Program-made: the position numbers and the translations under genes
Origin: Mycobacterium shimoidei
GTDB taxonomy: Bacteria; Actinomycetota; Actinomycetes; Mycobacteriales; Mycobacteriaceae
Assembly (NCBI GenBank): GCA_002101905.1
Contig: LQPU01000037.1
Coordinates: forward strand, 310,001 to 374,000
Length of the DNA stretch: 64,000 nucleotides
Direction of reading: 5' to 3'
Shown: positions 43,301 through 50,052 of the stretch, piece after piece
Layout: each line of letters begins with the position of its first letter
Numbering within the stretch: position 1 is the stretch's first letter
Notes under the pieces: generated by a model
Told to the model about the DNA's origin: nothing
Seen by the model: the letters and a program-made list of their open reading frames with translations, nothing else
The model's database searches: none

Positions 43301-45424
43301 TGGTCGCGCAGCGGTCATCTCGCGCTTCCGCGCGCAGCCGATTACACGCTGGCGCCCACCGAACGCGGCGCGATCGACAACCTGCGCCTGACCGAAGCGG
43401 AAGTGCCGCCGCCGGACGAGGGCTACGTGCAGGTAAAGGTTGAAGCCGCCGGATTGAATTTCCGGGATGTGCTCAACGTGTTGGGCCTCTATCCGGGCGA
43501 TCCCGGCCCGATCGGCGGTGACTTTGCCGGCGTCGTCACCGCGGTGGGTGGGGGTGTCACGGGACTTGAGGTGGGCAATCGCGTCTACGGCTTCATGCAG
43601 GGCGCATTCTCCAGCCGGTTCAATGTGCCCGCACAGTTGCTGGCGCCGATTCCTGCCCGGGTAAGCGCGGTAGAAGCGGCGACCATCCCGGCGGCGGCGC
43701 TGACGGCGCGCCTCGCGTTCGACTGGGCGCAGCTCAAGCCCGGCGATCGGGTGCTGATCCACGCCGCCAGCGGTGGCGTCGGATTGGCGGCGATCCAAAT
43801 GGCCCAACAGCACGGTGCGGTGGTCTTTGCCACGGCGAGCACCTACAAACGCGCGACGCTGCGCAAAATGGGTGTGAAATACGTCTACGACTCGCGCAGC
43901 ACGGATTTCGCCGATCAAATTCTCGCCGACACCAATGGCGCCGGCGTTGACGTGGTGCTCAACAGCTTGACGAACGAAGGGTTTGTCGAAGCGACCGTGC
44001 GGGCCACCGCCCAGAATGGCCGATTCGCCGAGATCGCTAAGCGCGACATCTGGACCCCGGAGCAGATGGCGGCAGCCCGCCCCGATATCGCCTACGAAAT
44101 CGTTGCGCTCGACACGGTTACTCTCCAGGAGCCCGAGCGTATTCGCGCGCTGCTTGCCGAGGTGTCGGACGGGTTGGCCAAGGGCCAGTGGGCACCGCTG
44201 CCCGCCGAGATCTACCCGCTGACCGAGGCGAAGACGGCGTTTCGCCGGATGCAGCAGGCGCGGCATATCGGCAAGATCGTGCTGCAAATGCCCAAACCGC
44301 TTCAGCTACGCGATGATCGGAGCTACCTGATCACCGGCGGGCTCGGCGCGATCGGTCTGCACACGGCCTCGTATCTGGCCCAGCGCGGGGCGGGTGACAT
44401 CGTGTTGACCAGTCGGCGGTCGCCCGATGCGGATGTTCAGCAGATGATCGACGACATCACCGAGCGCTACCGGTGCCGCATCCACACCTTCGCCGCCGAT
44501 GTCGCTGACGAGACGCAGGTCGTCGAGCTGCTGGAGGGGATCCGCGCGGAGTTGCCGCCGCTTGCGGGCGTGGCGCATTTCGCGGGCGTGCTCGACGACG
44601 CGCTGCTGTCACAACAGAATCTGGAGCGTTTCCGGACGACATTGGGCCCCAAGGCGTTCGGTGCCTGCCACCTGGACCGCCTGACCAGGGATGACGACCT
44701 TGATTTCTTCATCGTGTCGTCCTCGGTGTCCAGTTTGCTCGGTCCACCAGGCCAGGCCAACTACGCGACTGCCAACGCGCTGCTCGACGGGTTGGTCGCC
44801 CGACGGCAGGCGCACGGGTTGCCGGCAACCGGGGTCAACTTCGGCCCGTGGGCCCAGGGTGGCATGGCGTCTTCGGAGGCTGCGCGTGCCAATATCGGTG
44901 CGCAGGGACTGATTCCGCTGGAACCCTCGGCCGCCCTCAGCGCGCTCGCCGAGGTCGTCGCCAACGGAACCGCGCAGGCGGCCGTCATCAAGGCCAACTG
45001 GCAGCGGGCGGCGAAGGTGCTGGGCAGTTCTCGTCCACCGATTCTCGACCTCGTCTTGCCGAGCGCGGTCACCGAGACAGCCGGCGACAGTGAGTTGCTC
45101 CGCCAACTGCAGGAGATACCGGTGGCCCAGCGCGCCGCGTTCATCACGGAGTTCCTGCAGCGCGAAGTGCAGGGGTTCCTGCGGCTCGCGCAGCCGCCCG
45201 CGGCGACCAGTCGGTTCTTGGACCTGGGCACGGACTCACTGATGGCGGTGGAGCTCCGCAACCGGTTGCACAGCCAGTTCGGTGGCGCGTTCACGATCAA
45301 TGCAACCGCGGTGTTCGACTACCCGACGATCGGTGGGCTCGGCGAATACCTCGCGTCCCAGCTACCCGACCCGGATTCACTATCGGGCGAAGCGGGTTCG
45401 GACGCGGCGCCAGAGCCGAGTTGA
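34400..45424 (+). CDS. pks: Bimodular type I polyketide synthase (TPP/phleic-acid type)
   Basis: A 3674-residue synthase; ATG 34400 with aaagga upstream. Module 1: KS (about 13-435, Cys183 in DTACSSS), AT (about 540-850, Ser641 in GHSVGQ, specificity motif HAFH), KR (catalytic part about 1180-1380), ACP (Ser1503 in GMDSLM). Module 2: KS (about 1565-1992, Cys1737), AT (Ser2203, HAFH), DH (His2501 in HxxxGxxxxP, Asp2669 in HPVLLD), ER (about 2990-3297, HAASGGVGLAA), KR (about 3305-3530), ACP (Ser3613 in GTDSLM). HAFH marks malonyl-CoA use in both modules, so products should be unbranched. No thioesterase. Module 1 has no DH. Divergent from the papA3 operon. Domain set and locus fit phleic acid synthesis for trehalose polyphleates. 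Confidence 0.95.
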   Translation: MAFAESDHPPSGFAIIGYAARFPGGADADQFWEVLSEGRDAVSEVPEDRWDVDEFFDPDFDAPGKVVTRRAGFVDDATGFDAPFFGMSTREARLLDPQHRLLLETAWQAVEHSGTAPTALANTNTGVFVGLATHDYLGMASAELTYPEIEAYMAIGTSASAAAGRISYRLGLQGPAVAVDTACSSSLVAIHQACQALWLGECDLALAGGANVLLSPATMITFSHAHMLAPDGRCKTFDAAADGYVRGEGCGVIVIKRLEDAIRDGDRIRAVIRGSAINQDGASGGLTVPNGVAQQRVITEALKRAGVEPADVGYLEAHGTGTSLGDPIEAQAAGAVFGAGREASRPLLIGSVKTNVGHLEAAAGIAGVIKVILSLEHGLLPAHLHFRNPSPHIPWDRLALQVVQEPTAWERGDRPRIAGISSFGFAGTNAHVIIEEAPVPPAGQVALTPNPVDPGGRRFGVLPLSARTPEALVQLADLYRNWLGAHPQATLADVCFTAGAGRAHFEHRAALVVNSTESARELLGALADDRPAPGLVRGVSDDTPKTAWLFTGQGSQYPGMARELFDTEPVFAETVTRCAAATADVLEKPLLDVIFDTDNPENEESLRQTTYAQPALFAVEMGLARLWQSWGFEPDVVLGHSVGQYSAACVAGMLSLEDGALLMAERGRLFGSLPGGGRMVAAFTAAERVEALTDEYPSLSVAAYNGANTVLSGPAEDLQRAVAQLKADGIRCDWLDTSHAFHSALLDPILDEFESYANRFNFSSPQRILVCNRSGGALGRSVKVDGGYWRRHARQPVEFAKSVQTLADLGCKVLLEIGPQPVLTAAALRAWPDSATAPRAIASMRRNTADHRQITEAIADAYVLGHLPDFGAAWQGSARKLDLPTYPFQHRQYWYRDDRKRPSQQQHLEVRSEVVRLLEDGRVEELAALLGGVGGDDQTLSVLSKLAAQHNQQRSTQSIAEDRYAIRWEKSSVGASAAQAQEKPTWLLVGDNAEVIEPLVDALTALGHEHRRIGLPMSAADEEQLESALRAAAADESTLRIVHVAAIDSETAPSMRALLRMQHQILGGTRRLFRAAVAAELRRPIWLVTRGAQRVTDADVVSPDQSCLWGFGRAASLEHPQVWGGLADLAHGTADEWSRFITQLMAAPRTEDQFALRDQVVYVPRLVRRVGPPSAAPPILRPEATYLVTGGLGSIGLEIAGYLAAHGARHLVLTSRRPPSDAAQLRIDALRDQHGCEFRVVGADVADAHDVARLLATVQAELPPLAGIVHAAGEIGTTPLSALDDSEVDRVFAGKVWGAWHLSEAAADLQLDFFLSTSSIASVWGGFGQTAYGAANAFLDGLTWRLRAQGVSGISVNFGPWSAGMADEESRARLNKRGVRTLSPADALAGMADLMAASAAQGVAQGVVARVDWARFLPLYQQAGSRAFLAELEREVPSSLTGVAPSTTLSGKTQLVERLTNAPVQQRRKLLMDYLRDAVAEVTRVDAAEIREDAGFFDLGMDSLMAVELRRRIEQGVGKETPATLAMDYPRLSDVVDHLLGDVLGLDEQASAKAAPATVATTRTDEPIAIVAVSCRFPGAPDPEAFWELLSGGVDAIREVPEDRFDIDEFYDPDPEIPGKIYSRFGGFLDGIDGFDPEFFGISPREAMWIEPQQRLVLETVWEGLERAGYAPSALRGSRTGIFVGVAANEYAHLLSAESVDKIEPYFITGNALNAVSGRVAFALGLEGPAVAVDTACSSSLVAVHQACQALHSGDCDLALAGGVNVLLSPVTNIAASRARMLSPVGRCKTFDASADGYVRSEGCGILVLKRLSDAQRDGDRVCAVIPGSAVNQDGASSGLTVPNGGAQQRLIGTALARAGLTGEDVDYLEAHGTGTPLGDPIEVQAAGAVYGAARDAERPLLIGSVKTNIGHLESASGSAGLIKVVLSLQHGVLPASLHFDTPSPHIPWNSLPVRVVDKAIPWQTTGRPRRAGVSSFGFTGTNAHVLIEEAPTWTPTGEEPVDDAAVQQESDARGGSPDVLALSARSPQALVALARRYESWLSTHPEVDIADVCLTAGVGRSHFEYRAALVVDSVRSAGEGLAELAENRLRPGVVRGECADRPTTAWLFTGQGSQHPGMARELFDTEPVFAETVTRCADAVKEILPRPLLDVLFATDRETGGEAGETLKHTSFAQPALFAVEMGLARLWQSWGVEPDVVLGHSVGQYAAACVAGVFSLEDGARLMAERGRLFGSLPEGGRMVAVFVDAKQVEEVANEFPRVSVAAYNGPNTVLSGPGTDLDEIVGRFSNDGIRCSWLETSHAFHSELLEPVLGEFESYAAQLQFAAPTLPLVCNRTGTVLTADTPLDAQYWRRHSRQPVQFAESVRTVAALGCSVLMEIGPQPVLTGAAVQVWPEHLAAPRAIVSLRKGTGDRRQIAEALATAYVSGHRPNFATLHQQPRRRVELPTYPFQRRRFWPKASAISVDGPSTSGLLGSGKDLASGDRVYTSRLSVRSQPWLSDHVIYGTVVVPGATYATMALAAVGTPAHVKEVFFYEPIILPEKASREVQLTLHPLDEGGGWKFQVHSRPYGVSDAEWSLNADGTALSGFGEEPAAEDADPVDTAIERMERMRPQQLFETFADMELAWGPSWSGSLKSLWLGDGEAIGDISVGEELTEHLGAEPMHPVLLDLCTGVAFPAFPALLAAEQGVSDLFLPLRYGQVALRDKMPRRFYCRARWHTSELMSETQVFDLDFIDRDGRHLGGIREFTVKRAPREALLRGLGGDATRLMYALGWHEVPPPPSASDTEGAEKVSGTWLVAGFSELAAELPGCIPFDSASDPELLGEVLTQAHQRGMPFTGIVWRCDGSKAGEPTAESITRLEAEIDNLLSAVHAAQADNSLKLPGGLWIITERAVATESGESVDPVQTALWGLGRTIVNEEPALRCKLVDSDGSEQAVRSLISLLAAPVDEPELAVRQGKLLASRLLQWSRSGHLALPRAADYTLAPTERGAIDNLRLTEAEVPPPDEGYVQVKVEAAGLNFRDVLNVLGLYPGDPGPIGGDFAGVVTAVGGGVTGLEVGNRVYGFMQGAFSSRFNVPAQLLAPIPARVSAVEAATIPAAALTARLAFDWAQLKPGDRVLIHAASGGVGLAAIQMAQQHGAVVFATASTYKRATLRKMGVKYVYDSRSTDFADQILADTNGAGVDVVLNSLTNEGFVEATVRATAQNGRFAEIAKRDIWTPEQMAAARPDIAYEIVALDTVTLQEPERIRALLAEVSDGLAKGQWAPLPAEIYPLTEAKTAFRRMQQARHIGKIVLQMPKPLQLRDDRSYLITGGLGAIGLHTASYLAQRGAGDIVLTSRRSPDADVQQMIDDITERYRCRIHTFAADVADETQVVELLEGIRAELPPLAGVAHFAGVLDDALLSQQNLERFRTTLGPKAFGACHLDRLTRDDDLDFFIVSSSVSSLLGPPGQANYATANALLDGLVARRQAHGLPATGVNFGPWAQGGMASSEAARANIGAQGLIPLEPSAALSALAEVVANGTAQAAVIKANWQRAAKVLGSSRPPILDLVLPSAVTETAGDSELLRQLQEIPVAQRAAFITEFLQREVQGFLRLAQPPAATSRFLDLGTDSLMAVELRNRLHSQFGGAFTINATAVFDYPTIGGLGEYLASQLPDPDSLSGEAGSDAAPEPS

Positions 45425-45427
45425 CCG

Positions 45428-46513
45428 CTACAGCGTGACGACCTCGTAGTCGCCGACCTGATCCATGAGCACGTGCAGCTGGTCTTGTGACGAGCCGAGG
45501 GTGTGTTCGATCGCGGTGAGCCGGGCGGCATAGTGGCCGACTGGGTACTCGGCGGTCATCCCGATGCCGCCGTGCAGCTGGATCGCCTCTTGACCGATGT
45601 GCCGGCCGGATCGGCCGATCTGCAGCTTGGCCCGCGCCGCGATCACCGGATCGAGGTTGCCGTCGGCGATCGACATTGCCGCGTACAGGCTCATGCTGCG
45701 GGCCAGCTCCAGCGAGACGTACATGTCGGCGGCCCGCTGGGTCAACGTCTGGAACTTGTTCAAGGTGACGCCGAATTGCTTGCGGGTCTTGAGGTAATCG
45801 GTCGTCAGGCGAAGCGCTTCTTCCATAGCTCCGACCGCCTCGGCGCATAACGCCGACTGGATACGGATGACGGCGTTGGTGATGGCCGATGCGGCGTCGC
45901 CCTCACCCAGCGGCTCGGCAGGTGTGTGATCCAGGTCGATCTGGGCGCCGCGCTGGCCGTCGAACGTCCGGTAGGGATGCCGGCTGACGGCCTGGGCATC
46001 CACCAGGAACAGCCCGGTTTTACCGTCGGGCAAGGCGGCGCTGACTACCAGGGTGTCGGCGCAGTCACCGGCGAGGACGGGATTCTTGCGTCCGCTCAGT
46101 GTCCATGAATCATCTTGGCGCACAGCTGTTGTTGAGTTGCCGCGAGGCTCGAGGTGGGCGAACGCGAGCAGCTTTTGACCGGCGGCCACCTCCTCCAGCT
46201 GCTTTTTCTGGGCGTCGCTGCCCACTTCGGCGATGATCGCGCCCGGACCGAGCGCCGCGTGGATCAGCGGTTCGGGAGCCAGCCGACGGCCGATTTCGGT
46301 GAGCACCACCATGATCTCGATCTGGCCGGCCTCCTCTGGGTCGAAACCGAGGCCGAGGATCCCGGTGTCGGCCAGTTGACCCCACACCTCGCGGCTCCAG
46401 CCCAGCTCGGTGTCGACCACCTTGAGACGGCTCTCCGGATCGTAGCTTCGGGCCAGCAGGTCGCGGGTGGTGTCGCGAAGCAGAATTTGTTCGTCGCTAA
46501 ATTGAAAGTCCAT
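45428..46513 (-). CDS. Acyl-CoA dehydrogenase, probable second subunit of a heteromeric pair
   Basis: A 361-residue FAD-dependent acyl-CoA dehydrogenase. The start at 46513 (MDFQFSDEQILLRDTTRDLL) has AAGGCAGG upstream; the longer frame runs into the neighbouring gene. Segments seen: GLGFDPEEAGQIEIMVVLTE, the tail motif IQLHGGIGMTAEYPVGHYAA and a closing HTLGSSQDQLHVLM. The mid-domain is divergent from the usual flavin-loop consensus. With the gene 8 bp upstream it forms a pair of the kind that makes alpha2-beta2 enzymes in mycobacterial sterol and lipid catabolism (ChsE type). Its stop lies 3 bp from the convergent PKS stop. Substrate unknown. Confidence 0.88.
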   Translation of the reverse strand: MDFQFSDEQILLRDTTRDLLARSYDPESRLKVVDTELGWSREVWGQLADTGILGLGFDPEEAGQIEIMVVLTEIGRRLAPEPLIHAALGPGAIIAEVGSDAQKKQLEEVAAGQKLLAFAHLEPRGNSTTAVRQDDSWTLSGRKNPVLAGDCADTLVVSAALPDGKTGLFLVDAQAVSRHPYRTFDGQRGAQIDLDHTPAEPLGEGDAASAITNAVIRIQSALCAEAVGAMEEALRLTTDYLKTRKQFGVTLNKFQTLTQRAADMYVSLELARSMSLYAAMSIADGNLDPVIAARAKLQIGRSGRHIGQEAIQLHGGIGMTAEYPVGHYAARLTAIEHTLGSSQDQLHVLMDQVGDYEVVTL

Positions 46514-46521
46514 GGCCTGCC

Positions 46522-47682
46522 TTACAATCCGAGTATCGTCGACGCGATGATGGTGCGCTGCACTTCGTTGCTGCCACCGTAAATCGATGTCTTTCGGTAA
46601 TTCAGGTAGCGCGGCGCGCATTGTTGCGCCCACTGCGGCGATGCGATGTCGTCACCGGCGTCGAACGGCAGGGCATCGGGTCCGGCCACCTCCACGAACA
46701 GCTCGGTTGCGGTCTGCTGCAGCTGGCTGCCTCTCAGCTTGAGCACCGATGACGCCGGGTTTGGCTTGCCGCCTGACGAATCCGACGCCACCCGCATCTG
46801 GGTGAGTTCTAGTGCCAGCACTTCGTTTTCGGCTTCTGCGAGCCGGGCAGCGAAAAGTGGATCATCGATCAGTCCCGTTTCGGTGGCACGCCGTTTGACC
46901 TCTGCGAGCCGTACCTTGGTTCGCCCGACGGCGGCGATGCCGGTTCGCTCGTTGCCCAACAGGAACTTCGCGTACGTCCAACCCTGATTCTCTTCGCCGA
47001 CAAGCTGATCGGCGGGAACCCGGACGTCTTCGAAAAACACCTCGTTGACCTCGTAGCCACCGTCGATCAGTTTGATCGGTCGCAGCGTGACGCCCGGGGT
47101 CGACATCTCGAAAAGCAGAAAAGAGATGCCCGCCTGCTTCTTGGGTGCCTGCGGGTCGGTGCGCACCAGGCAAAAGATCCAGTCCGCGTACTGGCCGAGT
47201 GTCGTCCAGGTCTTCTGCCCATTGACGACGTAAGTGTTGCCGTCGCGCACCGCGGTGGTGCGTAGCGAGGCCAGATCCGAGCCGGCCTCGGGCTCGGAGA
47301 ACCCTTGGCACCACCAGATGTCCAGGTTGGCCGTGGGCGGCAAGAATCGCTCTTTGACCTCCTGCGACCCGAACTCGGCGATGACCGGGCCGACCATCTT
47401 GGTGTTGAAGTTCAGCGGTTCCGGCACGCCGGCCAACTGCATCTCGTCGAGCCAGATCTGCAGCTGGGTGTTCGTCCAATCCTTGCCGCCCCATTCGACC
47501 GGCCAGTTGGGCACTGCCAGCCCGTGCTTGTGCAGGATTTTGTGGCTGGTGACGATGTCGTCGTGGTTGACGCCTTCGCCCAGCAGGGTCCTCTCCCGAA
47601 TGTCGGCGGGGATCTCGCTGGTGTAGATCTTGCGTAGCTCGTCGCGGAAGGCTGCTTCCTCCGCCGTGAGCGCCAGTTGCAT
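46522..47682 (-). CDS. Acyl-CoA dehydrogenase, probable first subunit of a heteromeric pair
   Basis: A 386-residue acyl-CoA dehydrogenase. It starts MQLALTAEEAAFRDELRKIY at 47682, with GAGGAG six bases upstream. FAD/substrate segments are WWCQGFSEPEAGSDLASLRT and NGQKTWTTLGQYADWIFCLV, and the C-terminal signature is IYGGSNEVQRTIIASTILGL. The paired, shorter FadE follows 8 bp downstream. Such split pairs usually act on bulky or long-chain CoA esters. Placement beside the PKS hints at a link to the lipid made there, by desaturation or turnover, but this is only positional. Confidence 0.92.
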   Translation of the reverse strand: MQLALTAEEAAFRDELRKIYTSEIPADIRERTLLGEGVNHDDIVTSHKILHKHGLAVPNWPVEWGGKDWTNTQLQIWLDEMQLAGVPEPLNFNTKMVGPVIAEFGSQEVKERFLPPTANLDIWWCQGFSEPEAGSDLASLRTTAVRDGNTYVVNGQKTWTTLGQYADWIFCLVRTDPQAPKKQAGISFLLFEMSTPGVTLRPIKLIDGGYEVNEVFFEDVRVPADQLVGEENQGWTYAKFLLGNERTGIAAVGRTKVRLAEVKRRATETGLIDDPLFAARLAEAENEVLALELTQMRVASDSSGGKPNPASSVLKLRGSQLQQTATELFVEVAGPDALPFDAGDDIASPQWAQQCAPRYLNYRKTSIYGGSNEVQRTIIASTILGL

Positions 47683-47726
47683 TGCCGTCTCCTCTGTTGG
47701 GAACTCCCTGCACGGTAGCGCCCGGC

Positions 47727-48713
47727 TCACAGCGACGCCGCAAGTGCCTCCAAGGTTTGCGCCGAGGTGTAGGTGGGCTGCCAGCCCAGCCGGGTTTTGG
47801 CCTTGGTGGTGTCCATCACCATCGAGGTGCGCGCGATATGCAGCCACTCCGCTTGCGCGGGAACGAACGGCAGTCGGGCGATCACCGCCGACGTGGCGGT
47901 CGCCGCGGCGGCCGGGACCCGTACCGGCCGGCCGCCGAGGGCCTCGGCGACATCGGACACCGACAGCACGCCGTCGCCGGCAATGTTGTAGGCGCCCGGC
48001 GGGGCCGAACTCGTCGCGGCCAGCGCAATGGCCGTGGCCACGTCGTCGTGATGGACCAGCTGCAGCGGATTGCCCGGGTCGGGGACCGGAGGCTTGAGCA
48101 TCGGCAAGAGGCGGGTCACCACACTCGCGTACGGAATCTGGTTCCAGGGCATCGCGTCGGCCAGGGCATGCGCCTGCGGGCCGGCGACGATGCAGGGCCG
48201 CAGGATGAACACCTCGAGCGGCGACCCCGCGGTGATTTCCGCGAGCGCGGCTTCGCACGCGGCCTTCTGCGCGGAGTAATAGTGCTCCGGCGAGCCCCGT
48301 ACCGGCACGTCCTCGGTGAGTGGCACGGGATTGTCGGAGTGGTAGCCGTAGGCCGCCACCGACGAGGTGTAGACCAGGCGCCGCGGGTGTCCGTCGTGGG
48401 CTCCGGCCGCGCAGGCTTCAAAGACGTTGCGGCTGCCGGCCAGGTTCACCCGTTCGCTTTCCTCGCGGGAGCCCATGATGATGAACGCCAGGTGCACCAG
48501 CACGTCGGCATCGGCGACCAGCGCGTCGACCGCCTCGCGGTCCAAAATGTCGCCCTGCCGATAGATCGTCTTGGTCCAACTCAGCGACGACGGCTCGAAG
48601 GGCCGGCGGGCCATGCCAATGATGCGCTCGACGGCCGGGTCACGTTCCAGCGCGGTGACAGCGGACGTGCCGATCTGGCCGGTCGGCCCGGTGACCGCAA
48701 CGGTGAGACCCAT
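47727..48713 (-). CDS. NAD-dependent epimerase/dehydratase family protein (extended SDR)
   Basis: A 328-residue extended short-chain dehydrogenase. The nucleotide motif is VAVTGPTGQIGTSAV, catalytic Ser is in VYTSSVAAYGYH, and the Tyr-Lys pair is in YYSAQKAACE. A C-terminal helix contains the usual LGWQPTYTS. The substrate is undefined; relatives act on nucleotide sugars or steroid-like ketones. The start at 48713 (MGLTVAVTG) is 2 bp after the stop of the DUF3618 gene, so the two are coupled. It lies 44 bp upstream of the FadE pair on the same strand. Confidence 0.88.
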   Translation of the reverse strand: MGLTVAVTGPTGQIGTSAVTALERDPAVERIIGMARRPFEPSSLSWTKTIYRQGDILDREAVDALVADADVLVHLAFIIMGSREESERVNLAGSRNVFEACAAGAHDGHPRRLVYTSSVAAYGYHSDNPVPLTEDVPVRGSPEHYYSAQKAACEAALAEITAGSPLEVFILRPCIVAGPQAHALADAMPWNQIPYASVVTRLLPMLKPPVPDPGNPLQLVHHDDVATAIALAATSSAPPGAYNIAGDGVLSVSDVAEALGGRPVRVPAAAATATSAVIARLPFVPAQAEWLHIARTSMVMDTTKAKTRLGWQPTYTSAQTLEALAASL

Positions 48714-48715
48714 GA

Positions 48716-48931
48716 TCAGCGCCGGCGCCGTCGGCGCCACCAAATGAGGCCGGCCACGGTCACGCCGGCGACCGAAGCGACCACCGCCACCGGTGACTTG
48801 GCCGGAGCCTTCGATCGGTCGGCCTCGCCGGAGTGTGCGTCGACGGTGTCGCCGAATTGGCCGCGGGTGTGCTCGATGCCGGACTGGATTTCGGCAATGC
48901 TGGCCTGCCGCTCGTGCTCAGATCCGGTCAT
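48716..48931 (-). CDS. Small DUF3618-type membrane protein
   Basis: A 71-residue protein. The N-terminal half matches the DUF3618 pattern (IAEIQSGIEHTRGQFGDTVD), followed by one TM helix (PVAVVASVAGVTVAGLIWW) and a terminal run of six Arg, giving an anchored protein with its N-terminal part likely cytoplasmic or surface-facing. Function unknown. Coupled to the downstream SDR gene (2-bp gap). The following 258 bp to comEA hold no further gene that can be supported. Confidence 0.8.
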   Translation of the reverse strand: MTGSEHERQASIAEIQSGIEHTRGQFGDTVDAHSGEADRSKAPAKSPVAVVASVAGVTVAGLIWWRRRRRR

Positions 48932-49189
48932 GCTTTGCGTCCTTCAGGTGCGTGCTGTCGTTCTTCACAGTAGCGGCGACTCGAGCAAGGATCCCCACCC
49001 TTCCAGGCGTACCGGGTGCCCCTCCTGAGCGGCTGAAATCGCCTGTTGATACCCATGGCTACCCACGTGGTCGCCCGCCTAACCGTCGGCCCGCACGATT
49101 GTGCACAGTTGCGCGTCGGTCCACAGCCAGGGGCGGCACCGGCTGCGGCGGGGGCCGCCGCGTGGGTGGACACCCCTACCGTTCGGCGC

Positions 49190-50047
49190 ATGCAAACAGA
49201 ACTGCCCGCCGAGCGTCTGCGCCGCCGCCTCGGCACCCATGCCGATGCCGCAGAGGACGCCGCCGACGCCCCCGACGACGGCGCCGACGCCGACGGTGAC
49301 CCGAATTCGTTGTTGCCGCGCTGGCTTCCGGACAGCTCGACGCAGCAGGGCTCCGGGCTGCTGGCACGGGTGCGCGCCGATCCGGGTCGCGCCGGCGCCA
49401 TCGCGCTCGCGGCGATCGCCGCGATCGCGGTGTTGGTCACCATCTTTACCTTCGTGCGCGACCGGCCCACGCCGGTGGTGTCAGCCAAATTGCCTCCGGT
49501 CGAAATGATCTCGTCGGCAAGCAAAGCGCCGAGCCCAAGCCCGTCGGGGGAGCCGGCCCAGCCGGTGGTGGTCAGCGTGGTGGGCCTGGTGCACAGTCCA
49601 GGACTGGTGACGCTGGCGCCGGGCGCGCGAATCGCCGACGCGCTCAAGGCGGCCGGCGGCGCAACAGACGGCGCGGACACCATCGGGTTGAACATGGCCC
49701 GCCCGGTCGGCGACGGGGAGCAGATCGTGGTCGGGGTGGCGCCGCCCAAAGGCCAGCCGGCCGCACTGGGCAGTTCGGTCACCCCCGGCTCGCCCGCGGC
49801 CGGCGCGCCGACGGCACCGGGCAAGCCGGCGGCATCCGAGGCGCCCAAGCCCGGCGACGTGATCAACCTGAACACCGCGACCGTTCAGCAGTTGGACACC
49901 CTGCCCGGCGTCGGGCCGGTGACCGCGGCCGCGATCGTGGCGTGGCGGGAGGCCCACGGCGAATTCAACAGCGTCGACCAGCTTGCCGAGGTCGACGGCA
50001 TCGGCCCGGCGCGGCTGGAAAAGCTGCGTGCGCTGGTTCGTGTCTGA
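49190..50047 (+). CDS. comEA: ComEA-like DNA-binding protein
   Basis: A 285-residue protein. The start at 49190 (MQTELPAERLRRRLG) follows a TACCGT box by 7 bases, consistent with a leaderless message. One TM helix (AIALAAIAAIAVLVTIFTF) near residue 80 anchors it. Outside lie a soluble-ligand-binding SLBB domain (VVSVVGLVHSPGLVTLAPGA) and a C-terminal helix-hairpin-helix pair (INLNTATVQQLDTLPGVGPV and VDGIGPARLEKLRALV) that binds DNA in competence systems. ComEC follows by 5 bp. The role in mycobacteria is not established. Orthologue in position of Rv2415c; eis, which follows that gene in M. tuberculosis, is absent here. Confidence 0.93.
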   Translation: MQTELPAERLRRRLGTHADAAEDAADAPDDGADADGDPNSLLPRWLPDSSTQQGSGLLARVRADPGRAGAIALAAIAAIAVLVTIFTFVRDRPTPVVSAKLPPVEMISSASKAPSPSPSGEPAQPVVVSVVGLVHSPGLVTLAPGARIADALKAAGGATDGADTIGLNMARPVGDGEQIVVGVAPPKGQPAALGSSVTPGSPAAGAPTAPGKPAASEAPKPGDVINLNTATVQQLDTLPGVGPVTAAAIVAWREAHGEFNSVDQLAEVDGIGPARLEKLRALVRV

Positions 50048-50052
50048 CGCCG

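Noticed and set aside
34400..45424. Assignment as Pks2/Mas-type methyl-branched synthase (sulfolipid or PAT)
   Set aside because: Those enzymes are single-module and use methylmalonyl-CoA. Here there are two modules and both AT domains carry the HAFH malonyl-type motif.
45503..47637. Plus-strand frames antisense to the FadE genes
   Set aside because: No recognisable motifs; both FadE proteins on the minus strand have family signatures and ribosome sites.
48932..49189. Possible N-terminal extension of ComEA from 49046
   Set aside because: The extra residues are low complexity and lack conservation features, and a promoter-like TACCGT lies just before the 49190 ATG.
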